This document shows, piece after piece, positions 42,058 to 51,330 of a stretch of DNA of 64,000 nt; within the stretch, counting starts at the first letter, position 1; the number at the start of each line of letters is the position of its first letter. Origin of the DNA: Chloroflexota bacterium (lineage in GTDB: Bacteria; Chloroflexota; Anaerolineae; Anaerolineales; UBA11579); the NCBI GenBank assembly GCA_018662365.1, contig JABJGH010000030.1, positions 124,001 through 188,000 of the forward strand, read 5' to 3'. The notes below the pieces were generated by a model that was given only the letters and a program-made list of their open reading frames with translations, searched no databases and was not told the DNA's origin. A program made the position numbers and the translations under genes.

Positions 42058-43227
42058 ATGAACCAAACAGCTGATGCACTTATTATTGGGGGAGGAATTC
42101 ATGGATGTAGCCTAGCATTCCACTTAGCGGAAAAAGGTGTCAAGTCCATTGTCTTGGAAAAAAATGTCATCGCAGCCGGAGCAACCGGACGTTCTAGCGG
42201 CCTTGTTCGCATGCATTATGACAACCGACCTGAAGCCGAGCTTGTTTGGGCATCCTTCCCTTATTTCCAAAACTGGGAGGAACGCGTGGGGGGAGATTGC
42301 GGTTTTACCCGCACTGGGTTTATTCAACTCGTAGCTCCTGAATTTACCGAATCTTTAAAAAATAACATTTTGATGCACCAAGATGTAGGCATTTCCACGA
42401 TCTTGATCACTAGAGACGATGTTAAACGTCTGGCACCCTCATTTTTTACAGAGGATATCGAATTTGCGGCTTTTGAGCCCGAATCGGGATATGCGGATGC
42501 AAACTCCACAGCCTTAGCTTTTATGACTCGAGCAAAAGACCTGGGTGCAAAGATTGTACAAGATTGCGCTGTCACCGGTATCCTCAGCAATGATGGCAAA
42601 GTGTCAGGTGTCCAAACCACCCAGGGAGATTTTTCTGCCCCCATCGTTGTAAACGCTGCAGGTCCATGGGCAGATAAGGTCGGAGAAATGGTCGGTTTAG
42701 ATATACCATTGACGACTTGGCAGCATGACACCATGTTCGTTCAGCGCCCATTAGAAATAGGATCCTCACATCCCACCGTAATCGACAATGCCCATGAAAT
42801 GTACTTTAGGCCCGAAACTGGCGGATTAACTCTGGTAGGCCTTGAAGACAACAACCCATTGGGAGAAGACCCAGATAATAATACTGACCATGCAAAACCG
42901 GGTTTTATAGAACGCGCCATCGACCGCATTATTAAACGTGTCCCGGTCATGGAAAAAGGAGGCCTACACAGTGCCCACGGGGGTTATGACGGCCTTACAC
43001 CCGATCAACGAGCAATTATCAGCCAAGCCGGTCCAGACGGGTTCTTTCTAGTATGCGGCATGAGCGGAACCGGTTTTAAAATCGGTCCCGCGGTAGGGGC
43101 AAGTCTCTCTGAACTAATTGTAGATGGCACAAGTAAAACTGTTGACCTTAATCCCTTCCGATTTAGCCGCTTCGCAGAAGGAGATCTAATTAAGGGGCAA
43201 CATGATTATGGGGACATGTGGCATTAG
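42058..43227 (+). CDS. FAD-dependent amino-acid/amine oxidoreductase (DAO family, sarcosine-oxidase-beta-like)
   Basis: A 389-residue flavoprotein. The dinucleotide motif IIGGGIHGCSLAFHLAEKG is at residues 9-27, followed by VLEKNVIAAGATGRSSGLVRMHYDN, a typical site for FAD contact in the sarcosine/dimethylglycine oxidase group. VVNAAGPWADKVGEM and the C-terminal FFLVCGMSGTGFKIGPAVGASLSELI are further family motifs. GAGGAGCACCG precedes ATG 42058. The substrate is unknown: sarcosine, N-methyl amino acids, D-amino acids or glycerol-3-phosphate relatives share this layout. It is a single gene flanked by a terminator. Confidence 0.87.
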   Translation: MNQTADALIIGGGIHGCSLAFHLAEKGVKSIVLEKNVIAAGATGRSSGLVRMHYDNRPEAELVWASFPYFQNWEERVGGDCGFTRTGFIQLVAPEFTESLKNNILMHQDVGISTILITRDDVKRLAPSFFTEDIEFAAFEPESGYADANSTALAFMTRAKDLGAKIVQDCAVTGILSNDGKVSGVQTTQGDFSAPIVVNAAGPWADKVGEMVGLDIPLTTWQHDTMFVQRPLEIGSSHPTVIDNAHEMYFRPETGGLTLVGLEDNNPLGEDPDNNTDHAKPGFIERAIDRIIKRVPVMEKGGLHSAHGGYDGLTPDQRAIISQAGPDGFFLVCGMSGTGFKIGPAVGASLSELIVDGTSKTVDLNPFRFSRFAEGDLIKGQHDYGDMWH

Positions 43228-43246
43228 TTTCCAATCCAAAAAATAC

Positions 43247-43276
43247 AAAAAAGACTTCAAAATTGAAGTCTTTTTT
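43247..43276. terminator. Intrinsic terminator after the FAD oxidoreductase gene
   Basis: GACTTC and GAAGTC pair around AAAATT, extended by flanking A- and T-runs of six. Confidence 0.8.
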
Positions 43277-43337
43277 AATTTAAATGTCCTTTTCCGCAAC
43301 AAAATTCTAAGAAATTCGTATGAATAATTAGAAAAGC

Positions 43338-43366
43338 TTTGTAGCTGGCAATATATACTCTATAAT
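43338..43366 (+). promoter_or_regulatory. Promoter of the YtxH-like gene
   Basis: TTTGTA (weak -35, 43338-43343), a 17-base spacer and a perfect TATAAT (43361-43366), about 50 bases before ATG 43416. Confidence 0.6.
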
Positions 43367-43415
43367 AAAAACATAAGTAAATTTATTCCCTCAAAAGGGT
43401 TAATTAGGAGAAAAA

Positions 43416-43646
43416 ATGAAAAAGATGTTTAGTTTTATTACAGGCGCTCTTATGGGAGGCCTTGTTGGTGCTACTGCAGCCCTATTGCTTGCCCCATCCA
43501 CCGGCGAAGAATTACGCGGGCAAATGAAAGAACGTATCAGCACATTCCAAGATGAAATGGGGCAGGCTATGAACTCGCGCAAAGTTGAGCTGGAAAAGAA
43601 ATTGGACGACATGAGAAAACCTAAAGCACCTCAAGTGACCCAATAA
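43416..43646 (+). CDS. YtxH-domain small membrane protein
   Basis: A 76-residue protein of the YtxH family. The N-terminal glycine/alanine-rich helix (FITGALMGGLVGATAALLLAPSTGEELR, with the APxxGEELR hallmark) anchors it in the membrane; the rest is a charged helix (about 35-70) predicted to form a coiled coil. Members occur as stress-associated membrane proteins of unknown role. AGGAGAAAAA precedes the ATG. Confidence 0.85.
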   Translation: MKKMFSFITGALMGGLVGATAALLLAPSTGEELRGQMKERISTFQDEMGQAMNSRKVELEKKLDDMRKPKAPQVTQ

Positions 43647-43680
43647 GATTTGATTTTTAAATCAGTTTCAAAAAGTTTTT

Positions 43681-43705
43681 AAAGAGCCTATTTTTTAGGC
43701 TCTTT
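43681..43705 (+). terminator. Intrinsic terminator after the YtxH-like gene
   Basis: AAAGAGCCTA pairs with TAGGCTCTTT around five T residues, and T residues follow. Confidence 0.85.
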
Positions 43706-43797
43706 TTTGATTAATTTCATATAAATTTGGACAGATTGAGTGAATTTTCCCCTATTTATCCGATTGAACAACCTGATTTTAGGTGATTGAATATTTC

Positions 43798-43826
43798 TTG
43801 ATTTGGGTCAAAATATCCTGTACAAT
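43798..43826 (+). promoter_or_regulatory. Promoter of the SpoVS-family gene
   Basis: TTGATT (43798-43803), a 17-base spacer and TACAAT (43821-43826); the predicted start near 43833 leaves about 57 bases before ATG 43890. Confidence 0.7.
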
Positions 43827-43889
43827 GAATTTGGGACAATCCATCAGCAATAATCATCACTGCTCAATGGACTATCAAGGAGCAACAAA

Positions 43890-44198
43890 ATGGATATCAT
43901 TAAGGTTTCTAGCAATTCCAGGACTTCTGCAGTCGCCGGAGCCATTGCTGGTGTTTTCCGAGATAACAAACTCGCGGAAATTCAGGCAATTGGAGCAGGA
44001 GCCGTAAATCAAGCTGTGAAAGCATGTGTTTTAGCCAAAGGTTATCTTGCTGAGGACGGATTTGATATTGTCTTTACCCCCGAATTTGTAGATGTAAATA
44101 TTGATGACAAAGTAAGAACGGCAATTAAACTTACCGTGCAATTTCGAGATGGAGAGGAGAAAGAAGAAGAGAAAGAAGAAACCGAAATATTTGAATAA
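43890..44198 (+). CDS. spoVS: SpoVS-family (stage V sporulation protein S) protein
   Basis: A 102-residue Alba-like protein. The core MDIIKVSSNSRTSAVAGAIAGV and AEIQAIGAGAVNQAVKACVLAKGYL match SpoVS closely; the acidic tail (KEEEKEETEIFE) extends it about 15 residues beyond the usual 86. In Bacillus it affects sporulation and septation, but homologues occur in many non-spore-forming bacteria, where nucleic-acid or R-body-like regulatory roles are suggested. AAGGAG precedes the ATG. Confidence 0.93.
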   Translation: MDIIKVSSNSRTSAVAGAIAGVFRDNKLAEIQAIGAGAVNQAVKACVLAKGYLAEDGFDIVFTPEFVDVNIDDKVRTAIKLTVQFRDGEEKEEEKEETEIFE

Positions 44199-44286
44199 TT
44201 TCGACTAAAAAGCATTTTCCTTTTATTACCTATCTTATACCTATTCCTCTATTTATATTTAAGATCTAAGTTTGATTTAATCAGAC

Positions 44287-44952
44287 CTATCTTGAAAGAT
44301 ACTGTCGAATATCTTCCGGGGCAAAAATTACTTCTCCCCGATTATCTAATTTTTCTTCCACTTTTTTAACAATTAATTCCATATGCCCTGGGAATGCCAC
44401 AAAATCCATATCGTCTGCTGGAACAGTTAATACAGGACAAAGTGAAAAATTATCTATCCAAGAGTCATATAGCCCACTCAATTGAGTCAGATATTCTTCA
44501 GAGATATTGCTCTCAATATTTCTTCCTCGGTTCGCGATCCGGGCTTTTAGGGTGGGCACAGACGCTTGCAGATAAACCACCAGATCTGGTGGCTTTAACA
44601 TCTCAACAAGTAATTCAAATAATCCAAGATAGGTTTTATAATCTCGGTCGGTAATATATCCCCGTTGGTGTAAGTTTTTTGCAAAGATTTCGGCATCTTC
44701 ATAAACTGAACGGTCTTGTACTACAGAAGAAGGATTAGCTAATAATTCCTTATGAGACCGTAAGCGATGGGTTAGAAAAAAGACTTGAGAATGAAAAGAC
44801 CAGGATTCCATGTTGGAGTAAAAATCCTCCAAATAAGGATTTTCTGCAACCGGTTCATAATAGGGTTCCCACCCAAGCCGGTTACAAATTTTTCCCACTA
44901 AGGTCGATTTTCCAACTCCGATATTACCTGCTATCGCAATATATCGTTTCAT
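44287..44952 (-). CDS. Deoxynucleoside kinase (dNK/dGK-dAK family)
   Basis: Salvage kinase that phosphorylates deoxynucleosides. The P-loop is IAIAGNIGVGKSTLVGKI at residues 4-21, the family motif DRSVYEDAEIFAKNL carries the substrate Arg/Asp pair (near 80), and the lid region RIANRGRNIESNISEEYL supplies the Arg set. The length of 221 residues is normal. Which base is preferred is uncertain; this branch is usually deoxyadenosine/deoxyguanosine kinase. It overlaps the end of the PEP/pyruvate-binding gene by four bases. Confidence 0.9.
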   Translation of the reverse strand: MKRYIAIAGNIGVGKSTLVGKICNRLGWEPYYEPVAENPYLEDFYSNMESWSFHSQVFFLTHRLRSHKELLANPSSVVQDRSVYEDAEIFAKNLHQRGYITDRDYKTYLGLFELLVEMLKPPDLVVYLQASVPTLKARIANRGRNIESNISEEYLTQLSGLYDSWIDNFSLCPVLTVPADDMDFVAFPGHMELIVKKVEEKLDNRGEVIFAPEDIRQYLSR

Positions 44953-47312
44953 GCGCCCTCCACAAGGTCATCCTCGGTTTTTGATTCCTCTTCAGAAACC
45001 AGATAAGCAACGGCTTTTCCCTCGTCATCATTGATAATGATATCAATATGGCTTTTTGGACGAAAATCTGACACCTTGATTAACCGTATACTATCAAAGA
45101 ATTTCTTTTCCTCAGGGAACATTTCTGGGAAAATGTTTTTGGTATTATCAAAAAAATCTCGGTTGAAAATCATTTCTTTATCATCCAAATAAACAGCCAA
45201 TGGGTAAATATGTGCCTCAATAAGATCTTGGAAAAAATGGGTGCCAAAAGAAGGCTCTGGCGCAGACCCGATTTCTTGACCTGACAATTCAATCAATGCC
45301 TTCGTATGATAAATTTCAGAATATCCTACTCGCACGCCCAGGTCTGGGTTGATCGTTCCCCAACGTCCAGGACCGACACATATAAAACTTTCCTCTGCGA
45401 GTTTTCTATTGACCATCCCTACCGTGCGCCCTAATGCAAATCTATCTGCACTTGTAGGCAATTTAAAATAACCTCCCGCATCAACATAGAGGACATACTC
45501 AATTCCGGAGATTTGGCCGTGGGTAAGAACCCTATTTGTTGAAAAAATAATATCTTCTTCAGGAAGATCTTGGGGAAGGGCAACGTCCTCCTCCTTAAAA
45601 GAGCTTTGGGGACGACATTGTAATATTGCAATACTGACGTCGGGGGAAGTTGTATTATGTTTTTTAACTTTTACAGTGAACTCCAAATCCACCGGACTAT
45701 GATATTCTTTCTCTAAGGTTTTTAGCATCCGCCGCATTTTATCTGCTAGTGGTGTCCGGCGCAACATTTCATCAAAAGTAATAACCAAATTATCAACCCC
45801 ATCTTCGATGAGATTTGATCTGATCGGGCTTAGATATCCTTGATGATAGACCTGAGCGATATACCGCATTATCGGATATTTTCTATGAAAAACCTTTTCG
45901 ATCGGCAAGGTTTTAAAAACATTTTCTTTGAGATCGATCAGATCAACTTCTTTTTGAGAATATCCTTGAATACTGCGTGCGTCTGATTGGGTATGCAGCA
46001 TAGGGTGACTTAAGGCTACCATGCGCGGATAATCATTCCCCACCCGATCTACTGCGCGTGTGCCCAATCCCCAGACCAAACGTAAAAAGCCATCTTCTTT
46101 TTTAATTTGAGGAGACCAGCGGTATAAATTAGAACTGAACGCAACACCTGCCGCGTGGGGCAAGTAATAATCACGGATCTTTTCCCCTTCAACTACTTGT
46201 ATCAGGATTGCTATTCTCTCATCATAATCAATCAGATCCTTGCTTCGCCGGTAAAGTAATGGATCCGCATATAGCACACTGGCATATACTTTTTGTATCG
46301 CTCGGATAAACGCCCTGAAATTCTCTTCTCGCGTTCCTTGATTGGGCAGAAAATGACTTTCATATTTACCAGCAAATGAAGTGCCGAAATTATCTTCTAA
46401 TAAACTCGAAGATCGCACGATCATCGGTTTCCCACCGATCTTTTTCATGATATCCAATAATTCTTCTTCAATGTCCAACGGGAAACTTCCCTGAAGATAT
46501 TCTCCCAACAATTTATCTTCATCTTCGCGGATCTGCTCAACCGTTTGATATTTTTGATCAGCCCAATGCATCAAATTATTATTTGCCATATAGGCATACA
46601 TCACGTCTGCTGCCAAAAAATAGGAATCAGGAATTTTTACACATTTTTGAAGATCCTTATCTCCTATTTGTTTGATAATACGTTGGGCCAACAACATTCC
46701 CGCTGCTTTCCCCCCTACCTTCCCCATCCCGCTCTTCCGTTCACTAATATTCAGTAAGTCTTCAATCGTGAACCATTTTTTTGCGATTTTAATATAGGCC
46801 AATTGATCACTGATCATATTTCGGATCATTACGACCTTCAATTCTTCCATCCTGGCTTGATATACTTTTTGCTCTTCTGGGGGCAATAGGCTGATTTGTT
46901 GCGCTTGCTCAACTATAAATTCTTGCGGGGCCAATTCAGCATTAAAATCAGCCAACCAATCCCCATCCAACGCTCCCCTTTCCTCTAACACTTTCCGAAC
47001 GATTTCTTCATATAACTCATAAGATAGATTGTGAGCAAAATGAAAATCAGTAAGATAAGAACGTACTCTTGCAAGCCTGGTTCGCCAAATGTCCTCTGGT
47101 TCTTCACCAAAAGGATCCAACATGCCTTCTCTTGATTGGGAGGAAATTGCTTGTTCCCGAACCTGAATTTTAAACTCTTCTGCTGTCAATATACCACGCG
47201 AGAAAATCTCTTTTCGCATTCGTGATCTGATTCTTGTTCTTAAGATCGGGTATTGACTTAAAGATTGATGAATTCGGAGTAAGGGATCAATAAATGATGA
47301 AGGAAGAGTCAT
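44949..47312 (-). CDS. PEP/pyruvate-binding domain protein (PPDK N-domain-like)
   Basis: A 787-residue protein with an ATP-grasp-like PEP-synthase/PPDK nucleotide-binding domain in the middle (about residues 200-560): KVGGKAAGMLLAQRII, KPMIVRSSSLLEDNFGTSFAGKYESHF, and VVEGEKIRDYYLPHAAGVAFSSN are the diagnostic motifs. A long N-terminal helical region (about 1-190) and a unique C-terminal part (about 570-787) flank it. The phosphohistidine swivelling domain and the TIM-barrel of full PEP synthase are absent, so it cannot complete that reaction alone. Function unknown. It overlaps the deoxynucleoside kinase gene by four bases. Confidence 0.8.
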   Translation of the reverse strand: MTLPSSFIDPLLRIHQSLSQYPILRTRIRSRMRKEIFSRGILTAEEFKIQVREQAISSQSREGMLDPFGEEPEDIWRTRLARVRSYLTDFHFAHNLSYELYEEIVRKVLEERGALDGDWLADFNAELAPQEFIVEQAQQISLLPPEEQKVYQARMEELKVVMIRNMISDQLAYIKIAKKWFTIEDLLNISERKSGMGKVGGKAAGMLLAQRIIKQIGDKDLQKCVKIPDSYFLAADVMYAYMANNNLMHWADQKYQTVEQIREDEDKLLGEYLQGSFPLDIEEELLDIMKKIGGKPMIVRSSSLLEDNFGTSFAGKYESHFLPNQGTREENFRAFIRAIQKVYASVLYADPLLYRRSKDLIDYDERIAILIQVVEGEKIRDYYLPHAAGVAFSSNLYRWSPQIKKEDGFLRLVWGLGTRAVDRVGNDYPRMVALSHPMLHTQSDARSIQGYSQKEVDLIDLKENVFKTLPIEKVFHRKYPIMRYIAQVYHQGYLSPIRSNLIEDGVDNLVITFDEMLRRTPLADKMRRMLKTLEKEYHSPVDLEFTVKVKKHNTTSPDVSIAILQCRPQSSFKEEDVALPQDLPEEDIIFSTNRVLTHGQISGIEYVLYVDAGGYFKLPTSADRFALGRTVGMVNRKLAEESFICVGPGRWGTINPDLGVRVGYSEIYHTKALIELSGQEIGSAPEPSFGTHFFQDLIEAHIYPLAVYLDDKEMIFNRDFFDNTKNIFPEMFPEEKKFFDSIRLIKVSDFRPKSHIDIIINDDEGKAVAYLVSEEESKTEDDLVEGA

Positions 47313-47407
47313 AGATTTTTTTCAACTTGGTTTTTTAATACTACAGGTCTTGCCAATGAGGAACAAGACCTGGAAAACTATTGATCAGTTATTGAAATGA
47401 AGTTTAA

Positions 47408-48541
47408 CTAGTTTCCCAAATGCATGGGCATGATCACGTGCAAGAACCCTTCCTCAGAAAGAGGGCGCAACACCCCGGGGGCAGCTGCAGCTGTAGTTTC
47501 TAATGCCACATTTGGTGTGCTGATGACATCTAAGGCTTCTCGTAAATACCGGACATTAAATGCGATCAAAACTGCATCTCCTTCAATGGTTGCGTCCACA
47601 AAAACTTCACTAGATCCTGTTTCTTCTGATTGTGCAGAAATCTCGATTGTCCCTGGTTGCATTTCATTTCCAGGGATTACATTCACTCGGGCTATATGAG
47701 ACCCTTCACGAGCGAATATCTCAGCTTGCTTGCAAGCTTTTAGGAATGCGTTTGTGGAAACCACCGTTCGAGTGGTATGACTTCCTGGAATGATCTGTTG
47801 GTATTCTGGGAAATTTCCCTCTATAAGCTGTGAAGAAAGCTCAATATTCTTCATCCTGAAGATCACCTGACCGCGACCTTCGGGAAGCAACATGGTTACA
47901 ATTTCATCGCCATCCCCAGCAACCCGGGCCAATTCCATCAGTGCTCTGGCAGGTATGATTGCCCGAATCGGTGCTTCAACAGCTTGAGACAGTTCTGCTT
48001 CTCGAACAGAAAGGCGAAAACCATCGGCAGCAGCCATGATTAATTTGTTGCCTTCAATGACCAACAACACCCCGGTTAACACTGGGCGTGCGTCATCAGT
48101 GGAGGCCGAAAACACCACTTGACGAATAATTTCCTTGAGGTCTTTCACATTAAACTCTGCCCCACCATCCAATTCCGGTTTGGGCATGGGTGGAAATTCC
48201 TGGGAATCAATACATTTTATATCTGTATTCGAAGGGCCACTATTCACATTTAGATTTTGAGATTGGGTGTTCAAGGACATATCCACTTGGGCATTTGGGA
48301 GAGTACCGACCAAGTCAGAAAATGTTCGGGAGGGAACCGTTGTGGAGCCTTCCTCTTCAATCTTCGCCCCAATCCAACATGTGATCCCAATTTCGAGGTT
48401 TGTGGCAGATAGGCGCAATCTTCCATCTTCTGTTTTGACTAAAATGTTGGCTAGGACTGGAAGTGTACTTCGTGAAGATACTGCACGGGATACAATTCCT
48501 AACCCTTGGGCCAAGTTTTCTTGTAATACGGATACTTTCAT
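47408..48541 (-). CDS. dnaN: DNA polymerase III beta subunit (sliding clamp)
   Basis: Processivity clamp, 377 residues in three similar domains (about 1-122, 128-250, 253-377). The N-terminus MKVSVLQENLAQGLGIVSRAVSSRSTLPVLANIL is typical; ARPVLTGVLLVIEGNKLIMAAADGFRLS opens domain 2, and the C-terminus MPMHLGN matches the clamp's conserved end MPMRL. AAGGGCTG precedes ATG 48541. dnaA and recF are not adjacent, so this is not the classical dnaA-dnaN origin layout; I see no origin-like box cluster around it. Confidence 0.97.
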   Translation of the reverse strand: MKVSVLQENLAQGLGIVSRAVSSRSTLPVLANILVKTEDGRLRLSATNLEIGITCWIGAKIEEEGSTTVPSRTFSDLVGTLPNAQVDMSLNTQSQNLNVNSGPSNTDIKCIDSQEFPPMPKPELDGGAEFNVKDLKEIIRQVVFSASTDDARPVLTGVLLVIEGNKLIMAAADGFRLSVREAELSQAVEAPIRAIIPARALMELARVAGDGDEIVTMLLPEGRGQVIFRMKNIELSSQLIEGNFPEYQQIIPGSHTTRTVVSTNAFLKACKQAEIFAREGSHIARVNVIPGNEMQPGTIEISAQSEETGSSEVFVDATIEGDAVLIAFNVRYLREALDVISTPNVALETTAAAAPGVLRPLSEEGFLHVIMPMHLGN

Positions 48542-48700
48542 GCTTCACAGCCCTTTAAAATAAGATATTAAAAAGTATACAACGTTAGTCCTAAAAATAC
48601 CAGAATATCTACACTAACAGCTCTAAGTTTCAATTTGTCTGAGTAAATCTGGTCGTAATTTTAATTGTTTCTTTTGCTTTTTTAATACAATTTTTGACGG

Positions 48701-50614
48701 CTAAAAAGCGTTTTCAGCAATAAAATTAATCAACCCACAAAGCAATGGAAGCCCGAACAATCCCAGCAGTACATAGATCCAAGGAGATCTGCCAGATAGG
48801 GAAAATACCTGCTTTTCAGAAATTTTTTCAATTGACTGAACCGCATTTTTTATCCATTTCTCCTCATTGCCTCCTGAAAGCCCAACCCAGACCCAATGAT
48901 CTGTTTCATCAGGAATTATCACGCGAGTTCCCTCAAATTTTGTCAACCAATCACTAATCTCTTTTGTTGGACTGGTTAGCAAGCTAGATCGGAAAAGGAC
49001 CGCATCCACACTTTCTGCGTTTTCTGCAAACTTATTTCCAATTGCTTGCACAGATACTGGCATACTAGGCACTTCTTCCTTAAATTCTTTCAGCAATCGT
49101 GCCGTGAATTCTTCCTCCCCTGATTCCAAAATAAGCACAGAAAACTCGGCATGTTGTGCAGATAAAGATACGGAAGACTTGCTATTGTCAGCCCTAAGTT
49201 GTTGCCAATGGTACATCGTTAGCATAGTCACAAAGACCAGTGACCCTAGCACTTGTGTGAGGAAGGTCGCCAGATTATCAGGCGGATCTCCTAATACGGT
49301 GCTAATGATCAAAAAGAGTAAACTCCCTGCAATGAACATAATTCCGATCACGCCCAGGAATAAAATGATGTACAAATATCCTTTTCTATTTAAGGATCGG
49401 CGGGCATGATCACCTGCTTCACTCTGTTCAGCTGCTTCACTGTTCATCGGCAACCAATGCCTCAACCAAACAGGGATTCCTATTGCCAACAACACAAAGA
49501 TATTGATCAACTCATTTATCCACCCATTTCCAACCAGATAGTTATCCCCAAAAAGAACATCTGCTATGAAAACAACTAAAATTTCTAAACCTATGAAAGT
49601 GGTTAGAATACCCAAAAAGGATAGGATATAAATATACAGCCGTCTCATTCCAGACCGTCGGGTGATGTGAGGATCTGCAGCGCGATCCTGTTTTAAGACC
49701 CTATTAAAATATATCCAAGTTAAAAGTGCTGGAACCAAAATTGCTACAGCTTCTACTACGCGAGAGAAGAAATCGCTAAATCTCACTTTTGATATAAAGA
49801 TGGTTTGCAAAAATTCGTTTGCAAGGATCCCAAACACAAATAAGAAAAGAATTGCACCCAAGAGAGTTATGATATATAAAATGATCTGGCGCAGCAAGGA
49901 TTCCCGTTCTCCAGAATCCTTGAGGGAATCAACGATCAATTGCCAAATGTTGATCCATAAGGGTAACCCGATCAGCAAATAACTTATTCCCCAAACCAAA
50001 GTTCGTGTGGCACCAAAGCCAATAGTGCCAAAACCGCCAAATAGATAACTTAAAAGCTGTTGAATGCCAGCAAGTGTCATGCCCAATGCGTATAGCATCC
50101 AGGCATATCTGAATATTCTTCTCACTGTTTTAAATGCATCTACATCCGGTTCGGTTTTCCAATGATTCTTCATCAAGGAGAATATGTAGGTCGCTAACCC
50201 GATATTTACCACGACAGCAATAATATTATCTGAGGCAATCTGGTTACCAGCGAAAGCATATGAATTTATTGGGACATCAAAAATTGCACTCAAGCCCCTA
50301 TAGATGATGGCTAATAAATTTTGGACAACAGGTCCGATTAAGGATGCCCATAGGGCATAGAAGAAAATCGCTCGAACCGTAGAAAGCCTTTCTTTAGGAT
50401 CTTCGGCAGCGTCTTTTTGAGCCATGCGCCAATGAATCCCAAATACGACTCCTCCTACCACGATCATAGATAGCGCTTGTGCAAGATCAGCTGTATTTCC
50501 ACCTATGGAAGTAGTATCAAAGATTGAACGCACCAGACCAATGATCGCCCAGGCAGTCAATTCAAAACTGATGAATGCAACCAAATAAATATATATTCTT
50601 CGTATCGTTTTCAT
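48701..50614 (-). CDS. Large multi-TM protein with repeated DUF5671-like units
   Basis: A 637-residue membrane protein. A roughly 75- to 95-residue unit that begins with R-x2-Y-x-Y and holds two or more helices repeats about five times (starts near RRIYIYLVAFISFEL, RRIFRYAWMLYALGM, RQIILYIITLLGAIL, RRLYIYILSFLGILT and RKGYLYIILFLGVIG), matching DUF5671 in style. Residues about 490-605 are a soluble domain (FSVLILESGEEEFTARLLKEF, ESVDAVLFRSSLL), then a final helix (about 613-632). Function unknown; repeated two-helix units suggest a transport or scaffold role. The next gene upstream is at 50664. Confidence 0.75.
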   Translation of the reverse strand: MKTIRRIYIYLVAFISFELTAWAIIGLVRSIFDTTSIGGNTADLAQALSMIVVGGVVFGIHWRMAQKDAAEDPKERLSTVRAIFFYALWASLIGPVVQNLLAIIYRGLSAIFDVPINSYAFAGNQIASDNIIAVVVNIGLATYIFSLMKNHWKTEPDVDAFKTVRRIFRYAWMLYALGMTLAGIQQLLSYLFGGFGTIGFGATRTLVWGISYLLIGLPLWINIWQLIVDSLKDSGERESLLRQIILYIITLLGAILFLFVFGILANEFLQTIFISKVRFSDFFSRVVEAVAILVPALLTWIYFNRVLKQDRAADPHITRRSGMRRLYIYILSFLGILTTFIGLEILVVFIADVLFGDNYLVGNGWINELINIFVLLAIGIPVWLRHWLPMNSEAAEQSEAGDHARRSLNRKGYLYIILFLGVIGIMFIAGSLLFLIISTVLGDPPDNLATFLTQVLGSLVFVTMLTMYHWQQLRADNSKSSVSLSAQHAEFSVLILESGEEEFTARLLKEFKEEVPSMPVSVQAIGNKFAENAESVDAVLFRSSLLTSPTKEISDWLTKFEGTRVIIPDETDHWVWVGLSGGNEEKWIKNAVQSIEKISEKQVFSLSGRSPWIYVLLGLFGLPLLCGLINFIAENAF

Positions 50615-50663
50615 GTTATCTCTCTTTTCGAATTAATAAATTATCGTACTTAGAAATTTCTGC

Positions 50664-51137
50664 TTATTCTTCCTGATACCAGTCCCAGAACCAAAGTTGA
50701 TAGGAGAAATTTGTGATCTTCCATTCTCCATTTTGAAACTGTAAACTAACAGAATCGGAATATCGACTACTACCGCTAAAAGGTTCGTTACTTGATCGGA
50801 CTACAATTAGATCAACCGCAGCGATTGGATCTCCTTTAGGTTGATCGAAGATCTCGCTTCCTTGAATCTGAGCCCCAATATTGACTAGATTATTACTTTT
50901 ATAGTATTGACGGAATTCAGATAAGGTTGGTTTTCCTTCAGCCTCATAAAGATAGGAGTACGCCCTTTCAAAATCATCTTGCTGTATCGCAAAGACAAAG
51001 TTATGCACAATTCCCTCGGGTGTATCTTCGTTTACATAATCTTGTGAATTTTGTCGAACAGAGAACACCCCCACGGCAACGATCATTAATATGATCACCG
51101 TAATAATAATGACGATTAAAAATTTATCTTGTTTCAT
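50664..51137 (-). CDS. Membrane-anchored NTF2-like protein, unknown
   Basis: A 157-residue protein. One hydrophobic helix (about residues 7-26) anchors a soluble domain with NTF2/DUF4878-like features: GIVHNFVFAIQQDDFERAYSYLYE, then VDLIVVRSSNEPF and SVSLQFQNGEWKITNFSYQLWFW. Such domains often bind small molecules or act in secretion scaffolds; no specific role can be given. AGGAAGG precedes ATG 51137. It lies just upstream of the DUF5671 gene and may be co-transcribed with it. Confidence 0.7.
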   Translation of the reverse strand: MKQDKFLIVIIITVIILMIVAVGVFSVRQNSQDYVNEDTPEGIVHNFVFAIQQDDFERAYSYLYEAEGKPTLSEFRQYYKSNNLVNIGAQIQGSEIFDQPKGDPIAAVDLIVVRSSNEPFSGSSRYSDSVSLQFQNGEWKITNFSYQLWFWDWYQEE

Positions 51138-51294
51138 TTTTCCTTCCTAATCGCTTTTGCTTTTCCTAATTTCATTATACTTCTTTTGAATAAAACCCCA
51201 AATCCGTAGATCAGGTTATGGGGTTTATTTTTCCCAGTTATCGTATTATTTTAGAAAAACGACAAAAGATATCTAAGTTGCAAAGTTTTGCTCC

Positions 51295-51324
51295 TTGACA
51301 AACCTTAGTAGAAAATGATATAAA
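51295..51324 (+). promoter_or_regulatory. Promoter of the Trp T-box/trpB2 unit
   Basis: TTGACA (51295-51300), an 18-base spacer and TATAAA (51319-51324). Confidence 0.8.
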
Positions 51325-51330
51325 CTACGA

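Noticed and set aside
47313..48700. Replication origin near dnaN
   Set aside because: dnaA is not adjacent, and I see no cluster of DnaA-box-like sequences in the flanking spacers.
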